Origin: Leucothrix arctica
GTDB lineage: Bacteria; Pseudomonadota; Gammaproteobacteria; Thiotrichales; Thiotrichaceae
DNA: 64,000 nt
Direction of reading: 5' to 3'
Assembly: GCF_003172895.1 (NCBI RefSeq)
Contig: NZ_QGKL01000041.1
Span: 124,001 to 188,000 of the forward strand
Part shown: piece after piece, positions 16,536 to 26,484 of the stretch
Numbering within the stretch: the stretch's first letter is position 1
Layout of the letters: each line of letters opens with the position of its first letter
The notes under the pieces: model-generated
The model's database searches: none
Told to the model about the DNA's origin: nothing
Seen by the model: only the letters and a program-made list of their open reading frames with translations
Program-made: the position numbers and the translations under genes

Positions 16536-18530
16536 ATGAATATTGAACACCGACAAATACTGGTAATTAACGGCAATCGTCAACAATCTGTCGCACAGTG
16601 TCAAATAATTCTGAACGGACGGCAGTCTTTCTGGCTCAGCGACCAGCAAATCGACTCGATTGATACAACCCCCTTTAAAAAAGCACGCACGCAACTTGGA
16701 CAAGAAAATACTGCCATAGTATTTGATGCGATTGATCACTTTGACGCCAATGCTCTAGGTGCCGTTGCTGGGACATTAATCGGTGGCGGCTTACTCATTC
16801 TGCTATTGCCAGCTAATACCAATAATCACCAACAGCCCCGTTTTATAAAGCGACTTAATACACTGCTGACCAGCCACAATATAAAAAACTATGCCGCCGA
16901 GAGTGTGACTACCAATGTTCCCCTTTATGACCTGCCAGTTCTTAAACCAGTCAAAACGTTTGAACTAACCGCAGAACAACAAACCATAGCCTCAGCGATT
17001 ATTAATGTTGCGAAAGGCCGTCGTAAACGTCCACTAGTCATCACTGCCGACAGAGGTCGAGGGAAAACAAGCGTACTTGGCGCTGCTGCACTGGCTTTGA
17101 CTGAGAAAGGCATTGAAAACATCATTGTCTGTGCCCCAGCAAAAGCGATGGTGCAACCGCTATTTCAGCATGCGGCAGGTGCAGACAACCTGACCTTTTA
17201 CGCGCCAGATGAGTTAGACCAAAAGCGCCCAACAGCAGACCTTGTTATTATTGATGAGGCGGGTGCTATACCCGTGCCACTATTAACTCGATTGCTACAA
17301 CATTATTCACGCATCGTGTTTTCAACAACGGTGCTGGGCTATGAAGGTAACGGTCGTGGTTTTGCTATTCGCTTTCAAGATCAGTTAGACCAATACACAC
17401 CTAGCTGGCGCTCCGCAACGCTAGAAGCGCCAATTCGTTGGGCTGTCAATGACCCACTTGAGTCACTATTGAATGACCTGTTATTACTAGGCACTGCAGC
17501 GACAGAACTAACGATGCCAGTAGCGCAGGATAAAATCACTTACCAACAAGTGTCATCTGACCAACTTATTGAAGATGAGTATTTACTACGCCAAATCTTC
17601 GGCTTGTTAGTCATCGCTCATTACCAAACACGCCCTTCTGACTTACTTCAGTTGCTCGATAGTGACGACTTAAGCATCTACACTTTAATGTTAGACGACA
17701 AGGTAGTGGCCGTTGCAGTAGTGAGCCATGAAGGTGGTTTAGACGCCGAGCTGACACAGAGCATCTTTGAAGGTAAGCGTCGCCCTCAAGGCCATTTAGT
17801 CCCACAAGTACTCACCTTTCAATCAGGGATACCCAATGCCGCTTGCTTGCGTACCGATCGTATTATGCGAATTGCAGTACACCCTGAGTGTCAAAATCAA
17901 ACACTAGGCACCGAATTACTAGCTCATATTCGCCAGCACTCAACAGCAGACTACCTTTCGACTAGTTTTGGACTGTCATCCAGCTTATTAAACTTTTGGA
18001 GCAAATCAGGTTATCGCCCTATTCATTTAGGACTAAAGCGAGAAGCCAGTAGCGGTTACCATTCGGCTGTCTTTATATTACCAATGTCTGCAGAAGGTGA
18101 GACTTTACTCGTCGACGCTAGCAGCCATTTTTCACGTAATTTTGTCGCGTTACTGGCCGACGCTTTAAAAACATTTAAACCAAATTTAGTATTAGTACTA
18201 CTCAAGCAATACCAATTATCAGCGAATCTGTCTTTATCTATTGCAGAACAGAGAGATATAATAAGATTTTCTCAAGGTCAGTGTGGTTATGATCTTGTGA
18301 TGGCTAGTTTAAAACAATGGCTTCCCCCAGCCCTAGCAATGCATGGCGAACAACTGACTGCTGAAGATGCTCAGTTACTCGTTATGAGAGTTTTACAACA
18401 TCATGACTGGGCGAGCTGTTGCAGCACGTTATCCATTACGGGCAAACAATTTGCACTCGTAAAAATGCAACAAGCGGTTGCTACTCTCGCTGGTCTGTTA
18501 GCTAGTACAGACTGTCCTAGGAACAAATAA
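16536..18530 (+). CDS. tmcA: tRNA(Met) cytidine acetyltransferase TmcA
   Basis: A 664-residue enzyme that makes N4-acetylcytidine at the wobble position of elongator tRNA-Met using ATP and acetyl-CoA. An N-terminal domain precedes a helicase-like ATPase with Walker A DRGRGKT (172-178) and Walker B DLVIIDEAGAIP. A GNAT acetyltransferase domain follows, with MRIAVHPECQNQTLGTELL near 443-463 for acetyl-CoA binding, then the C-terminal tRNA-binding tail. Length fits the family. No Shine-Dalgarno precedes the ATG, while a TATAAT lies 8 bases upstream. Confidence 0.93.
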   Translation: MNIEHRQILVINGNRQQSVAQCQIILNGRQSFWLSDQQIDSIDTTPFKKARTQLGQENTAIVFDAIDHFDANALGAVAGTLIGGGLLILLLPANTNNHQQPRFIKRLNTLLTSHNIKNYAAESVTTNVPLYDLPVLKPVKTFELTAEQQTIASAIINVAKGRRKRPLVITADRGRGKTSVLGAAALALTEKGIENIIVCAPAKAMVQPLFQHAAGADNLTFYAPDELDQKRPTADLVIIDEAGAIPVPLLTRLLQHYSRIVFSTTVLGYEGNGRGFAIRFQDQLDQYTPSWRSATLEAPIRWAVNDPLESLLNDLLLLGTAATELTMPVAQDKITYQQVSSDQLIEDEYLLRQIFGLLVIAHYQTRPSDLLQLLDSDDLSIYTLMLDDKVVAVAVVSHEGGLDAELTQSIFEGKRRPQGHLVPQVLTFQSGIPNAACLRTDRIMRIAVHPECQNQTLGTELLAHIRQHSTADYLSTSFGLSSSLLNFWSKSGYRPIHLGLKREASSGYHSAVFILPMSAEGETLLVDASSHFSRNFVALLADALKTFKPNLVLVLLKQYQLSANLSLSIAEQRDIIRFSQGQCGYDLVMASLKQWLPPALAMHGEQLTAEDAQLLVMRVLQHHDWASCCSTLSITGKQFALVKMQQAVATLAGLLASTDCPRNK

Positions 18531-18562
18531 TTCGCTGATCAAGAGCACTAGAATATCTAACG

Positions 18563-19123
18563 ATGAGAGACCTAAAAACATCAATTTTTCGTGGGCTAAC
18601 AATCCTACTACTTCTTATCGCAGCAGTGCTATTTTTGCTGTCGATGGCTGACACGGTATTTGTGACAACAGAGCATCCTATTAAAGGTTACTGGGTGTTA
18701 CTGACTGGCTGGATGGGCTTTGTAATATTCCAATTCGCATGGTTCGCTAACCCACTCACCCTACTTTCTTTAATGTTATTTAGACGTAGAACAGGCTGGG
18801 CTCTGGTCTCCAGTACACTTGCGCTCATCTGCTTATCACAAGCCTTCATGTTTAGTGAAATCCCTGTCGATACGAGTGGCGAGTCAGTTAAAATTATTGC
18901 TCGTGGCGGTGGTTTTTATTATTGGGTCGGCATGGTCGGCTGTGTGTTCTACGCATGCATTATGATGATGGTCTACCGTGCACTTAAAAAAGACCTTATC
19001 AAATCACCACCGGAAGTCCCAAGCTCTATTTTAGTGGCTGATCAAAACCTTCATAGCTCTATGCCGCAAGTCACTTCACTCAGCTTTCCTGATGGTGCAA
19101 TTAGTACGCGCAGTAACCCATAA
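18563..19123 (+). CDS. Hypothetical four-helix membrane protein
   Basis: A 186-residue protein with four clear hydrophobic helices (about 9-30, 45-72, 80-98 and 116-138) and a hydrophilic C-terminal tail of about 45 residues. Family not recognised. It starts 32 bp after tmcA in the same direction and may be cotranscribed with it. No enzymatic motif is visible. Confidence 0.65.
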   Translation: MRDLKTSIFRGLTILLLLIAAVLFLLSMADTVFVTTEHPIKGYWVLLTGWMGFVIFQFAWFANPLTLLSLMLFRRRTGWALVSSTLALICLSQAFMFSEIPVDTSGESVKIIARGGGFYYWVGMVGCVFYACIMMMVYRALKKDLIKSPPEVPSSILVADQNLHSSMPQVTSLSFPDGAISTRSNP

Positions 19124-19211
19124 TGTACGCTACTTACTCATAACTATTGACATAAGTTCTTAGTTAAAGAATGCTAACCAACAATAATTTCAATTATGTT
19201 GCTGGTAAAAA

Positions 19212-20258
19212 ATGATAACAATTCAGGCAAAAATATGGGCCACTCTATTAGTTCTAAGCAGCATGTTTTCTGTTATCGCCGCTGGCCCTGAGCCAACTGA
19301 TACAAGTAAACCCTCTTTTCTTCGAGTCACAACTCAAGCCTTATCTGAGTTGTTATTTACCACCAACTACAGCGCACCTGCAACGGTAGTCAGTTTAAAT
19401 GACAGTAATATTAGCGCCGAAATTCAAGCGCGTGCGATCAAAATAAACGCATTCGTTGGCGAGCAAATCAAAAAAGGAAAACTATTAGTTGAGCTGGATT
19501 GTCGTAATTTTATAAATACCAAAAAACAAGCTGAAGCAACATTCAACTTAAGCAAGGTAGGACTAGACCTAGCAAGAAAACAACTCACTCGAAATACTCG
19601 CTTATTCCAACGTGGCGCGTTACCACGAGAGAGCCTAGATCTCGCAGAGTCAGAAGTACGGTCTAGTAGTGCAGATATCGCGTTAAAACAAACCTCTATC
19701 GACTCCGCTACAATTGCAATTTCAAAGTGTAAAATCTATGCGCCATTTAATGGCCAAGTAACAGAAAAACAGGTGCAGCAAGGGCAGATAGTTAGTCCAG
19801 GAACACCTTTGATGAGACTACTAGAAACCGATACTTTAGAAGTAGAGGCTGAACTGTCACCTCTCGAACTCACTAAAGCTAAAACAAGCAGGCAACTCCG
19901 CTTTACAACTAAAGAACAGTCTCGTGATGTAACGCTAAGAACCGTTATAAAACAACTCAGCAGTACCAGTAACACCCAACGTATACGCTTAAAGATAGAC
20001 ATGGATGACGGTGTGATAGCAGGACTTAACGGTCGCTTAGAGTGGCAAGATACTGCTCGTAAAATCCCACCAGAATATTTGGTTCGTCGCGGCACAGCAC
20101 TCGGCATTATGCTAGTTGAAAACGGTATTGCTAAGTTCCACGCGATTAAAAATGCTAAAGAAGGTCAGCCCGCTACGGTGAGTTTATTAAGCAACACGCA
20201 AGTGATTATTGTTAATCGCTACTCTGCTGAAGATGGTCAAGCGGTTGCAATAGACTAA
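19212..20258 (+). CDS. RND efflux periplasmic adaptor (HlyD/AcrA family)
   Basis: A 348-residue membrane fusion protein with a signal peptide (1-24, no lipobox). It has the split biotinyl-lipoyl motif (KINAFVGEQIKKGKLLVELDC and the later IYAPFNGQVTEKQVQQGQIV) flanking a helical hairpin (QLTRNTRLFQRGALPRESLDLAESEV). It would bridge an inner-membrane RND pump to an outer-membrane channel. Its stop overlaps the start of the pump gene (TAATG), so the two are translationally coupled. No TolC-type gene lies nearby. Confidence 0.88.
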   Translation: MITIQAKIWATLLVLSSMFSVIAAGPEPTDTSKPSFLRVTTQALSELLFTTNYSAPATVVSLNDSNISAEIQARAIKINAFVGEQIKKGKLLVELDCRNFINTKKQAEATFNLSKVGLDLARKQLTRNTRLFQRGALPRESLDLAESEVRSSSADIALKQTSIDSATIAISKCKIYAPFNGQVTEKQVQQGQIVSPGTPLMRLLETDTLEVEAELSPLELTKAKTSRQLRFTTKEQSRDVTLRTVIKQLSSTSNTQRIRLKIDMDDGVIAGLNGRLEWQDTARKIPPEYLVRRGTALGIMLVENGIAKFHAIKNAKEGQPATVSLLSNTQVIIVNRYSAEDGQAVAID

Positions 20259-23200
20259 TGTATCGACGCCTCTTACAAAACCACGTACTCGCAAACCTAA
20301 CCTTCATTCTGATCTTGGTCATCGGTTACCTTTCTTACCAAGGTATGCCGCGCCAACAAGACCCAACCATCAACTTCAACTGGATCACCATTGTTACGTC
20401 GCTGCCCGGTGCATCGGCAAGCGATGTTGAGTCACGCATCACCGACCCTATTGAAGATGCTATCAACGGCATCCCTGACATTAATTTCGTCTCAAGCAAT
20501 AGTCGTGAAAATATCTCTAGTGTCCTCGTACGCTTTGAAGACTTAGAACCTGCCGTATACGAAAAGTACCTATCGGACTTACGCCGTCAATTACAAAGCG
20601 TACAGGCTCAATTACCTTCTGAAACAATTGAGTCTCAAATCATTGAAATCACGAGTGGAAATGCGTTCCCTGCTGCTCTGATTGCAGTCACTACGCTCGC
20701 AGATGACGAACTGCTTCGACGCTCCGCACGTAATGCTGCCCAAAGCATTGACCAAATCTCAGGTGTTGACCGTGTTGATACCATTGCACTAGATGACCCA
20801 GAGCTACAAATCAACTTTGACCCTGACGCACTAGAGGCTTACGGCTTACTTCCGGGGCAACTCTCTGATGCATTACAGTTATGGTTTCAAGACACCGCTG
20901 CAGGAAATATTGATATCGGTAAACAAAGCTGGTTAGTGCGTTTAGTCGGTAAAACGTCAGACCCAAGAAAGGTCAGTGAGCTACCGATTCCAGCACTGGA
21001 TGGTGAAATAGATTTAGCGCGTGTCGCCACGGTACAACGAACCCGTAAAAAAGCGTCCCAAGACGCTAGAGTTGACGGAAAGCCAGCTGTCATTTTGTCT
21101 GTAATGAAGCAAGACAACACCAATATATTAGTCCTTATCGAAAAGCTAAATGAGTGGGTAAGCGACCAAAATGATCTGAATAAAACCACTGGTGTTCAAT
21201 ACCAACTGATTGATGATCAAACGCTACCGACGCAAAAAGCCATCGACATTATGCAGAGCAATGCATTGATTGGTTTACTGCTTGTACTATTGGTCGCTTG
21301 GATATTTCTAGGGACTAAAATTGCGATATTAACGTCTATAGGTATTCCTTTTGTCCTAGCCCTTACTTTCTGGGTGCTCTCCGCCACAGGCGAGACGCTA
21401 AATGTAACAGTGCTACTAGGGGTGGTTATTGTCCTAGGAATGTTGGTAGATGATGCCGTTGTGGTGGTTGAAGCTATCTACTACCGTTTACAGCGCGGAG
21501 CAACGGCACTGGATGCTGCTGTTGATTCGATGAAGGAGGTCGCACTCCCTGTCACAACCGCTGTTTGTACAACTATCGCTGCCTTTTTGCCGCTTATGTT
21601 ACTGCCTGGTATTTTAGGTAAATTCATGAAGGTCATCCCAATGGTCGTTACCATTGCACTAGCGATCAGCTTGATTGAAGCCTTTTGGATGCTACCCGCA
21701 CATATCACTGCTGCGAATATTGATTTAACCAAAAAATCCCGCGTACAACGCTGGCGTGAGTCAATGATTCGTTGGATACAGCTCAAGTACACGAAGCTAC
21801 TCATAAAAGCCTTGCGCTGGCCTAAGATGACACTCCTCAGTATCATTTTTGCCTTTCTGACATCCATTGCGGTACTGTCATTAGGCATGATCAAGGTAGA
21901 CTTTTTTGCAGGCGACACCATACGTCTGTTCTACGTTAATGTAGAAATGACCGCCTCGACGCCCCTCTCTGAAACATTAAAGAAGGTCTTGGAAGTTGAG
22001 CAGCAAGTTAAGAAAAACCTAACACCTAAAGATGTACGCTCCGTTGCCGCTTATGCTGGCAGAATGCTAACTCAGACAGAACCTAAAGATGGCGACCAAT
22101 ATGGTCAAATCGTCGTTAGCTTATTACCACAAAGCGAAGACGCACGGGATGTATACACGATCATTGAGGAGATGCGTAAGGATGTAACCTCGGTCGTCGG
22201 TGCTGAGAACATTTCATTCTTATCACTCGCGTCTGGACCACCCTCTAGCAAACCGATCAGCCTTAAAGTACGTGGCGATGACTACCAAGAAATCCAAAAA
22301 GCCAGTGCTGTGCTCACCGACATACTGGGTAATATTAAAGGCATAAAAGACATCAGTAATGATGCTAGTCGTGGACGCATGGAGCTCACCTTGGAAATGG
22401 ATCATGATGCGATTCGTCGAGCAGGTTTAAACCCAAGCAACATTACTCGTACTATTCGTTTATTAGTTGATGGCGAAGTTGTTTCTGAGATGCAGGACAA
22501 CGGTGAAAAACTCCAGGTTCGAGTGAAATCCGCTCGTACACAAATTGACGATATGGACAAGCTGCTTAGCTTCCGAATCCCCCTTCCTGCTGGCGGCTCC
22601 GTCCCGCTGAATAGTTTAGTAAACGACACGCGTAAAATATCGCTCGGTAATATCCGTCACTACAACTTCAAAAAAGCAATTACGCTCGAAGCGGATCTCG
22701 TCAAGCTGACGGAAAAAGAAGACTTCTGGCTGTGCCGTCTAGGCCCGGCTTTGGGGAAAGTTGAGCGCGATTATAACCAGTGCCAACTGGATACCGTCAC
22801 TGCAAATGATCTATTAAAAGAAGGTTGGAAGGATCACCAAGCTAAGTTCCCAACGATTGACTTAGATTTCTCAGGACAGTTAGATGATATCAACGAAAGC
22901 CTAGATTCAATTGGTGTGTTGTTTCTCATTGGTATCGGCATCATGTATTTGATTTTAGGAACGCAGTTCAAAAGCTACTACCAACCACTGATGATTCTAG
23001 CAACAGTGCCGTTAGCCTTTACCGGGGTTGTTCTCGGCTTGCTAGTGACACAAAACCCACTCAGTTTGTACACGCTTTATGGGGTTGTAGCACTGGCAGG
23101 TATTGCAGTAAATGCAGCAATCGTACTAATTTCAGCGGCTAATGATCGCTTTGACGCAGGTATGAGCGTGGTTAAGTCAGCGGTTTACGCAGCACGTCGC

Positions 23201-23446
23201 CGTGTTATTCCCATCTTGATCACAACGCTGACGACTATTGCAGGGTTATTTTCTCTGGCAACAGGTATTGGTGGTAAGTCATTACTGTGGGGGCCGGTAG
23301 CAACCGCTATCGTTTGGGGCGTTGGTTTCTCAGCATTTTTGACGCTGTTTACTATCCCGACACTCTATACCGCAGGAATGAATAGAAAAGTTCGCAAAAT
23401 GAAACAAAAAGCGGCTAAACTCGCAGCCCGAGATTCTAGCAATTAA
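20258..23446 (+). CDS. RND efflux transporter, inner-membrane pump (AcrB-like)
   Basis: A 1062-residue resistance-nodulation-division pump. It has twelve expected helices in two halves with large periplasmic loops, and the proton-relay motif GMLVDDAVVVVEAIYYRLQ in TM4. Other family landmarks are MPRQQDPTINFNWITIVTSLPGAS-type sequence near the N-terminus and LATVPLAFTGVVLGLL late in the protein. The divergence from classic AcrB suggests the broad AcrB/MMPL-like exporter class with unknown substrates. It forms an operon with the adaptor, and the next gene starts 11 bp downstream. Confidence 0.9.
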   Translation: MYRRLLQNHVLANLTFILILVIGYLSYQGMPRQQDPTINFNWITIVTSLPGASASDVESRITDPIEDAINGIPDINFVSSNSRENISSVLVRFEDLEPAVYEKYLSDLRRQLQSVQAQLPSETIESQIIEITSGNAFPAALIAVTTLADDELLRRSARNAAQSIDQISGVDRVDTIALDDPELQINFDPDALEAYGLLPGQLSDALQLWFQDTAAGNIDIGKQSWLVRLVGKTSDPRKVSELPIPALDGEIDLARVATVQRTRKKASQDARVDGKPAVILSVMKQDNTNILVLIEKLNEWVSDQNDLNKTTGVQYQLIDDQTLPTQKAIDIMQSNALIGLLLVLLVAWIFLGTKIAILTSIGIPFVLALTFWVLSATGETLNVTVLLGVVIVLGMLVDDAVVVVEAIYYRLQRGATALDAAVDSMKEVALPVTTAVCTTIAAFLPLMLLPGILGKFMKVIPMVVTIALAISLIEAFWMLPAHITAANIDLTKKSRVQRWRESMIRWIQLKYTKLLIKALRWPKMTLLSIIFAFLTSIAVLSLGMIKVDFFAGDTIRLFYVNVEMTASTPLSETLKKVLEVEQQVKKNLTPKDVRSVAAYAGRMLTQTEPKDGDQYGQIVVSLLPQSEDARDVYTIIEEMRKDVTSVVGAENISFLSLASGPPSSKPISLKVRGDDYQEIQKASAVLTDILGNIKGIKDISNDASRGRMELTLEMDHDAIRRAGLNPSNITRTIRLLVDGEVVSEMQDNGEKLQVRVKSARTQIDDMDKLLSFRIPLPAGGSVPLNSLVNDTRKISLGNIRHYNFKKAITLEADLVKLTEKEDFWLCRLGPALGKVERDYNQCQLDTVTANDLLKEGWKDHQAKFPTIDLDFSGQLDDINESLDSIGVLFLIGIGIMYLILGTQFKSYYQPLMILATVPLAFTGVVLGLLVTQNPLSLYTLYGVVALAGIAVNAAIVLISAANDRFDAGMSVVKSAVYAARRRVIPILITTLTTIAGLFSLATGIGGKSLLWGPVATAIVWGVGFSAFLTLFTIPTLYTAGMNRKVRKMKQKAAKLAARDSSN

Positions 23447-23457
23447 ATTGGTTATTC

Positions 23458-24180
23458 ATGGCTAACTTTAACACCCATATCGGCGTTGCCGCTGTCGCAT
23501 CTGGCTTGCTAAGCACACTGTGTTTACAAGTCGGTTTTGTTGACTCAAAAGAAGCAATGATACTGATTTTAATGGGAACCATCGGCGGCATACTGCCTGA
23601 CATTGATTTGCACTACTCCTACCCCAGCCGAATCATATTCTCGCTGCTGGGTATTATTACGTCATTTCTCTGGATATTGTCAGCCGAAAACGATTTATCC
23701 ATTACCGAGCTATGGGCTATCGGGGCGCTTATTTATCTCGGAATACGTTATGGCTTATGGAAGATATTCCATCTTTATACCAAGCATCGAGGGCCGATAC
23801 ACTCCGTGGCAGCTGGCGTACTCGCGATGGTGCTAACAACCGTACTGAGCTACGACGTATTTCAAAAGAATGAATTCATCTCATGGCTCATTGGTTTTAT
23901 GATGTTTTTTGGTTTTATTATCCACTTGCTGCTAGACGAGTTGTACAGCGTGGACTTTATGAATCGCAGAATAAAACGTTCATTTGGGACAGCACTCAAG
24001 CTAATTGATACGCGTTACGCGATTAGCAGTAGTTTTATTGTATTGCTGACGGTAGCACTATGCTTTTTTGCACCCAGCCCACGAAGCTTTGCTGATACGT
24101 TTACATCAGCAGGCACCTACAAATTGATAGGTCATCGTCTACTACCCGACAACCTACCCTTCGTACAAAAGCAGCCGTAG
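23458..24180 (+). CDS. YdjM-type membrane metal-dependent hydrolase
   Basis: A 240-residue inner-membrane protein of the YdjM/LexA-binding putative hydrolase family. Candidate metal-ligand motifs are NTHIGVAAV (3-12), GGILPDIDLHYSYPSR (about 43-58), HRGPIHSVAAG and LLLDELYSVD. These are interleaved with four or five hydrophobic helices. It follows the RND genes by 11 bp and may be read through with them. Its stop is only 4 bp from the convergent pgi stop. The biochemical activity of the family is unproven. Confidence 0.8.
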   Translation: MANFNTHIGVAAVASGLLSTLCLQVGFVDSKEAMILILMGTIGGILPDIDLHYSYPSRIIFSLLGIITSFLWILSAENDLSITELWAIGALIYLGIRYGLWKIFHLYTKHRGPIHSVAAGVLAMVLTTVLSYDVFQKNEFISWLIGFMMFFGFIIHLLLDELYSVDFMNRRIKRSFGTALKLIDTRYAISSSFIVLLTVALCFFAPSPRSFADTFTSAGTYKLIGHRLLPDNLPFVQKQP

Positions 24181-24184
24181 TTAA

Positions 24185-25858
24185 TTACTTACGGTGTTGT
24201 CTAAACCAACTAATTAGCCCTTGTGTTGAGCTATCGTGATCAAACTTATCTTCGCCGCTTTCAAGTTCCTGAAGCACGTTTTTAGCCAGTTTTTTACCTA
24301 GCTCAACGCCCCACTGGTCATAAGAGTTCACATTCCAAATAATGCCTTGGACAAAAATCTTATGCTCATACATAGCAACGATACTTCCTAGGTTATAAGG
24401 CGTTAGCTTATCCATCACGATAGAGTTTGTCGGCTGGTTACCTTCAAAGTACATATGCGGTAAACGCATTGCCGCTTCTTCTTTGCTAACACCCTGACTC
24501 TCAAGCTCTTGTGCTGTTTCTTCTAAAGAACGGCCACGCATAAGCGCTTCTGTTTGAGCAAGGAAGTTTGACGCTAGAATATCCGAATGATGCTGGTTAT
24601 CTGTTTGCGACTGAACGGATGCAATAAAGTCAGCAGGAATAATACGTGTACCTTGATGCAACAGCTGGTAAAACGCATGTTGTCCATTAATACCCTCAGC
24701 ACCCCAAACAATTGGACCTGTACCGTAACTCACGGCAGCGCCATCACGAGTCACCGACTTACCATTACTCTCCATATCCGCTTGCTCAAGATAAGCAGGC
24801 AGTAGACCTAAGTTATGGTCGTATGGCAAAACAGCCTGAGACTCAGCACCGTAAAAATTCACGTACCAAACACCCAAGACCGCTAAAATCACTGGAATGT
24901 TCGTTTCGAATGGCTGCTCAGCAAAGTGCGTATCCATATCATGCGCGCCAGATAACAACTCAATGTAGTTATCCATGCCGACATAAAGAATGATTGATAA
25001 ACCAACCGCAGACCATAGCGAGTAACGACCGCCCACCCAATCCCAGAAACTAAACATATTGTCAGTATCAATACCAAACGCTGACACCGCGTCTGAATTG
25101 GTGGATACCGCTGCAAAGTGCTTAGCCACATCTTGCTCTGTCGTTGCATCTTGGTCCAAGAACCATGCGCGACACGTCTTAGCGTTAGTCAGTGTTTCTT
25201 GTGTGGTGAATGTCTTTGACGCGACAATAAATAGCGTCGTTTCAGAACTTAGACCACTCAATATTTGAGTCACTTGCATCGCATCGACATTAGAAACGAA
25301 GTGAACATTTAAGTGTGAAGCGTAAGGCTGCAATGCCGTACAAATCATATCTGGTCCAAGATCAGAACCACCGATACCGATATTTACAATGTCAGTAATC
25401 GCCTTACCTGTATGACCTTTCCATTCACCCGAGCGTACTCGTTCACTAAAGCCACGCATCTTATCCAAGACATCATTAATGCTTGGCATAACATCTTCAC
25501 CGTCACTTAAGACCGGCTTATTCGAACGATTGCGTAACGCTGTGTGAAGTACTGAACGGTCTTCAGTCGTATTAATCTTTTCACCAGAGAATAGCTTCTC
25601 ACGCCAGTCCTCAACACCTGCTTGCTTAGCTAGGTCGAACAATAGTGCCAGCGTCTCTTTGCTCACTCTATTTTTAGAATAATCTAACAGTAGGTTGCCC
25701 TGCTGTAATGAGAAATTTTCAAACCGCTTAGGGTCAGTAGCAAATAAATCGAGTATGTGTACTGACTTATTTTCTTCGTAGTGCTTGGTTAAAGCTTGCC
25801 ACGCAGGACTGTTAATAAGCTTCTCGTCCTTTTGTATGGCTTGTCTAACTAATCTCAT
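24185..25858 (-). CDS. pgi: Glucose-6-phosphate isomerase
   Basis: A 557-residue phosphoglucose isomerase, interconverting glucose 6-phosphate and fructose 6-phosphate. Sugar-phosphate-binding and catalytic blocks are visible: [55 protein letters not shown] (catalytic Glu), [16 protein letters not shown] (catalytic His) and the late [13 protein letters not shown] with the active-site lysine. Full length. Monocistronic, convergent with the YdjM-type gene and divergent from hemP. Confidence 0.96.
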   Translation of the reverse strand: MRLVRQAIQKDEKLINSPAWQALTKHYEENKSVHILDLFATDPKRFENFSLQQGNLLLDYSKNRVSKETLALLFDLAKQAGVEDWREKLFSGEKINTTEDRSVLHTALRNRSNKPVLSDGEDVMPSINDVLDKMRGFSERVRSGEWKGHTGKAITDIVNIGIGGSDLGPDMICTALQPYASHLNVHFVSNVDAMQVTQILSGLSSETTLFIVASKTFTTQETLTNAKTCRAWFLDQDATTEQDVAKHFAAVSTNSDAVSAFGIDTDNMFSFWDWVGGRYSLWSAVGLSIILYVGMDNYIELLSGAHDMDTHFAEQPFETNIPVILAVLGVWYVNFYGAESQAVLPYDHNLGLLPAYLEQADMESNGKSVTRDGAAVSYGTGPIVWGAEGINGQHAFYQLLHQGTRIIPADFIASVQSQTDNQHHSDILASNFLAQTEALMRGRSLEETAQELESQGVSKEEAAMRLPHMYFEGNQPTNSIVMDKLTPYNLGSIVAMYEHKIFVQGIIWNVNSYDQWGVELGKKLAKNVLQELESGEDKFDHDSSTQGLISWFRQHRK

Positions 25859-26205
25859 GCTAACTCCTTAAATCTCGTTTGGTTCATTACAGTCTATTGG
25901 TAACCAACTGTCGTAAAGAATATTTGTAGCCGCAAAAGCATAAGAGAAAACGGCTTTACTCAGGGGGTATTCTTTTCTTTAAAACACACATTATATGATA
26001 CTTTAATTCGACAACTATTAAAAAGCAGCCAATCCCCTAAGAATAACGTTAATCCTGACTCCGTATACAACAAAAGCAAACACTTAACCGATACGCGGGT
26101 ATCAGCAAATCTATCATTCAAACTTAAACAAGAATGATTTGCATTTATAAAAAGGCTTTGCTATCGTCTACATTAAATGAGAACACTTCCTATTAAGCAA
26201 TAGAG
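25859..26205. other. 347-bp divergent intergenic region, pgi / hemP
   Basis: Holds the promoters of both divergent genes. The hemP side has a Fur-like site and a candidate -35/-10, listed separately. On the pgi side I see no convincing element. No RNA gene or ORF is supported. Confidence 0.7.
26130..26167 (+). promoter_or_regulatory. Fur-box-like operator over the hemP promoter
   Basis: AAGAATGATTTGCATTTAT (26130-26148) contains the inverted AATGAT/GCATT core of Fur boxes and matches the 19-bp consensus at 11 positions. It overlaps a candidate -35 TTGCAT (26139-26144), which is 17 bp from TATCGT (26162-26167). The downstream gene is hemP, a classic Fur target, which raises the likelihood. 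Confidence 0.65.
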
Positions 26206-26211
26206 ATGATT

Positions 26212-26394
26212 ATGAGTAACCCCAACCTTCCAAGCATAAAGCTGAAAGAAATCATGGCTGATAGTAAAAAAATTATCTTAAGACATGGGGATAAACCCTA
26301 TCTTCTAAGTATCACTCGCCGAGGTAAATTAATCCTCACCGCCAGTGAAGAGCCATCCAGCCAACCGATCACTTCAACATTGGTATCCGGTTAA
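26212..26394 (+). CDS. hemP: Hemin uptake protein HemP/HmuP
   Basis: A small basic cytoplasmic protein of about 60 residues. The core LKEIMADSKKIILRHGDKPY then LLSITRRGKLILTAS follows the HemP/HmuP pattern ending in (R/K)xGKLILT. HemP proteins are linked to haem or iron uptake and in Burkholderia-type bacteria act in control of haem receptor genes. ATG at 26206 (MIM...) is an alternative start. It sits behind a Fur-like box and ahead of the imelysin iron locus, with no haem receptor in the window. Confidence 0.82.
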   Translation: MSNPNLPSIKLKEIMADSKKIILRHGDKPYLLSITRRGKLILTASEEPSSQPITSTLVSG

Positions 26395-26484
26395 ACAACG
26401 TTTAGACATGCAGCCAAGCACCTTAAATGTGTCTAGCCAGTGTGACTCATTATTTCCCCCACAAAATTCAGAACTCTTATACCT

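Noticed and set aside
26402-26440. TAGACA/TGTCTA inverted repeat between hemP and the first imelysin gene as a terminator
   Set aside because: Arms are short, the loop is long and no T run follows.
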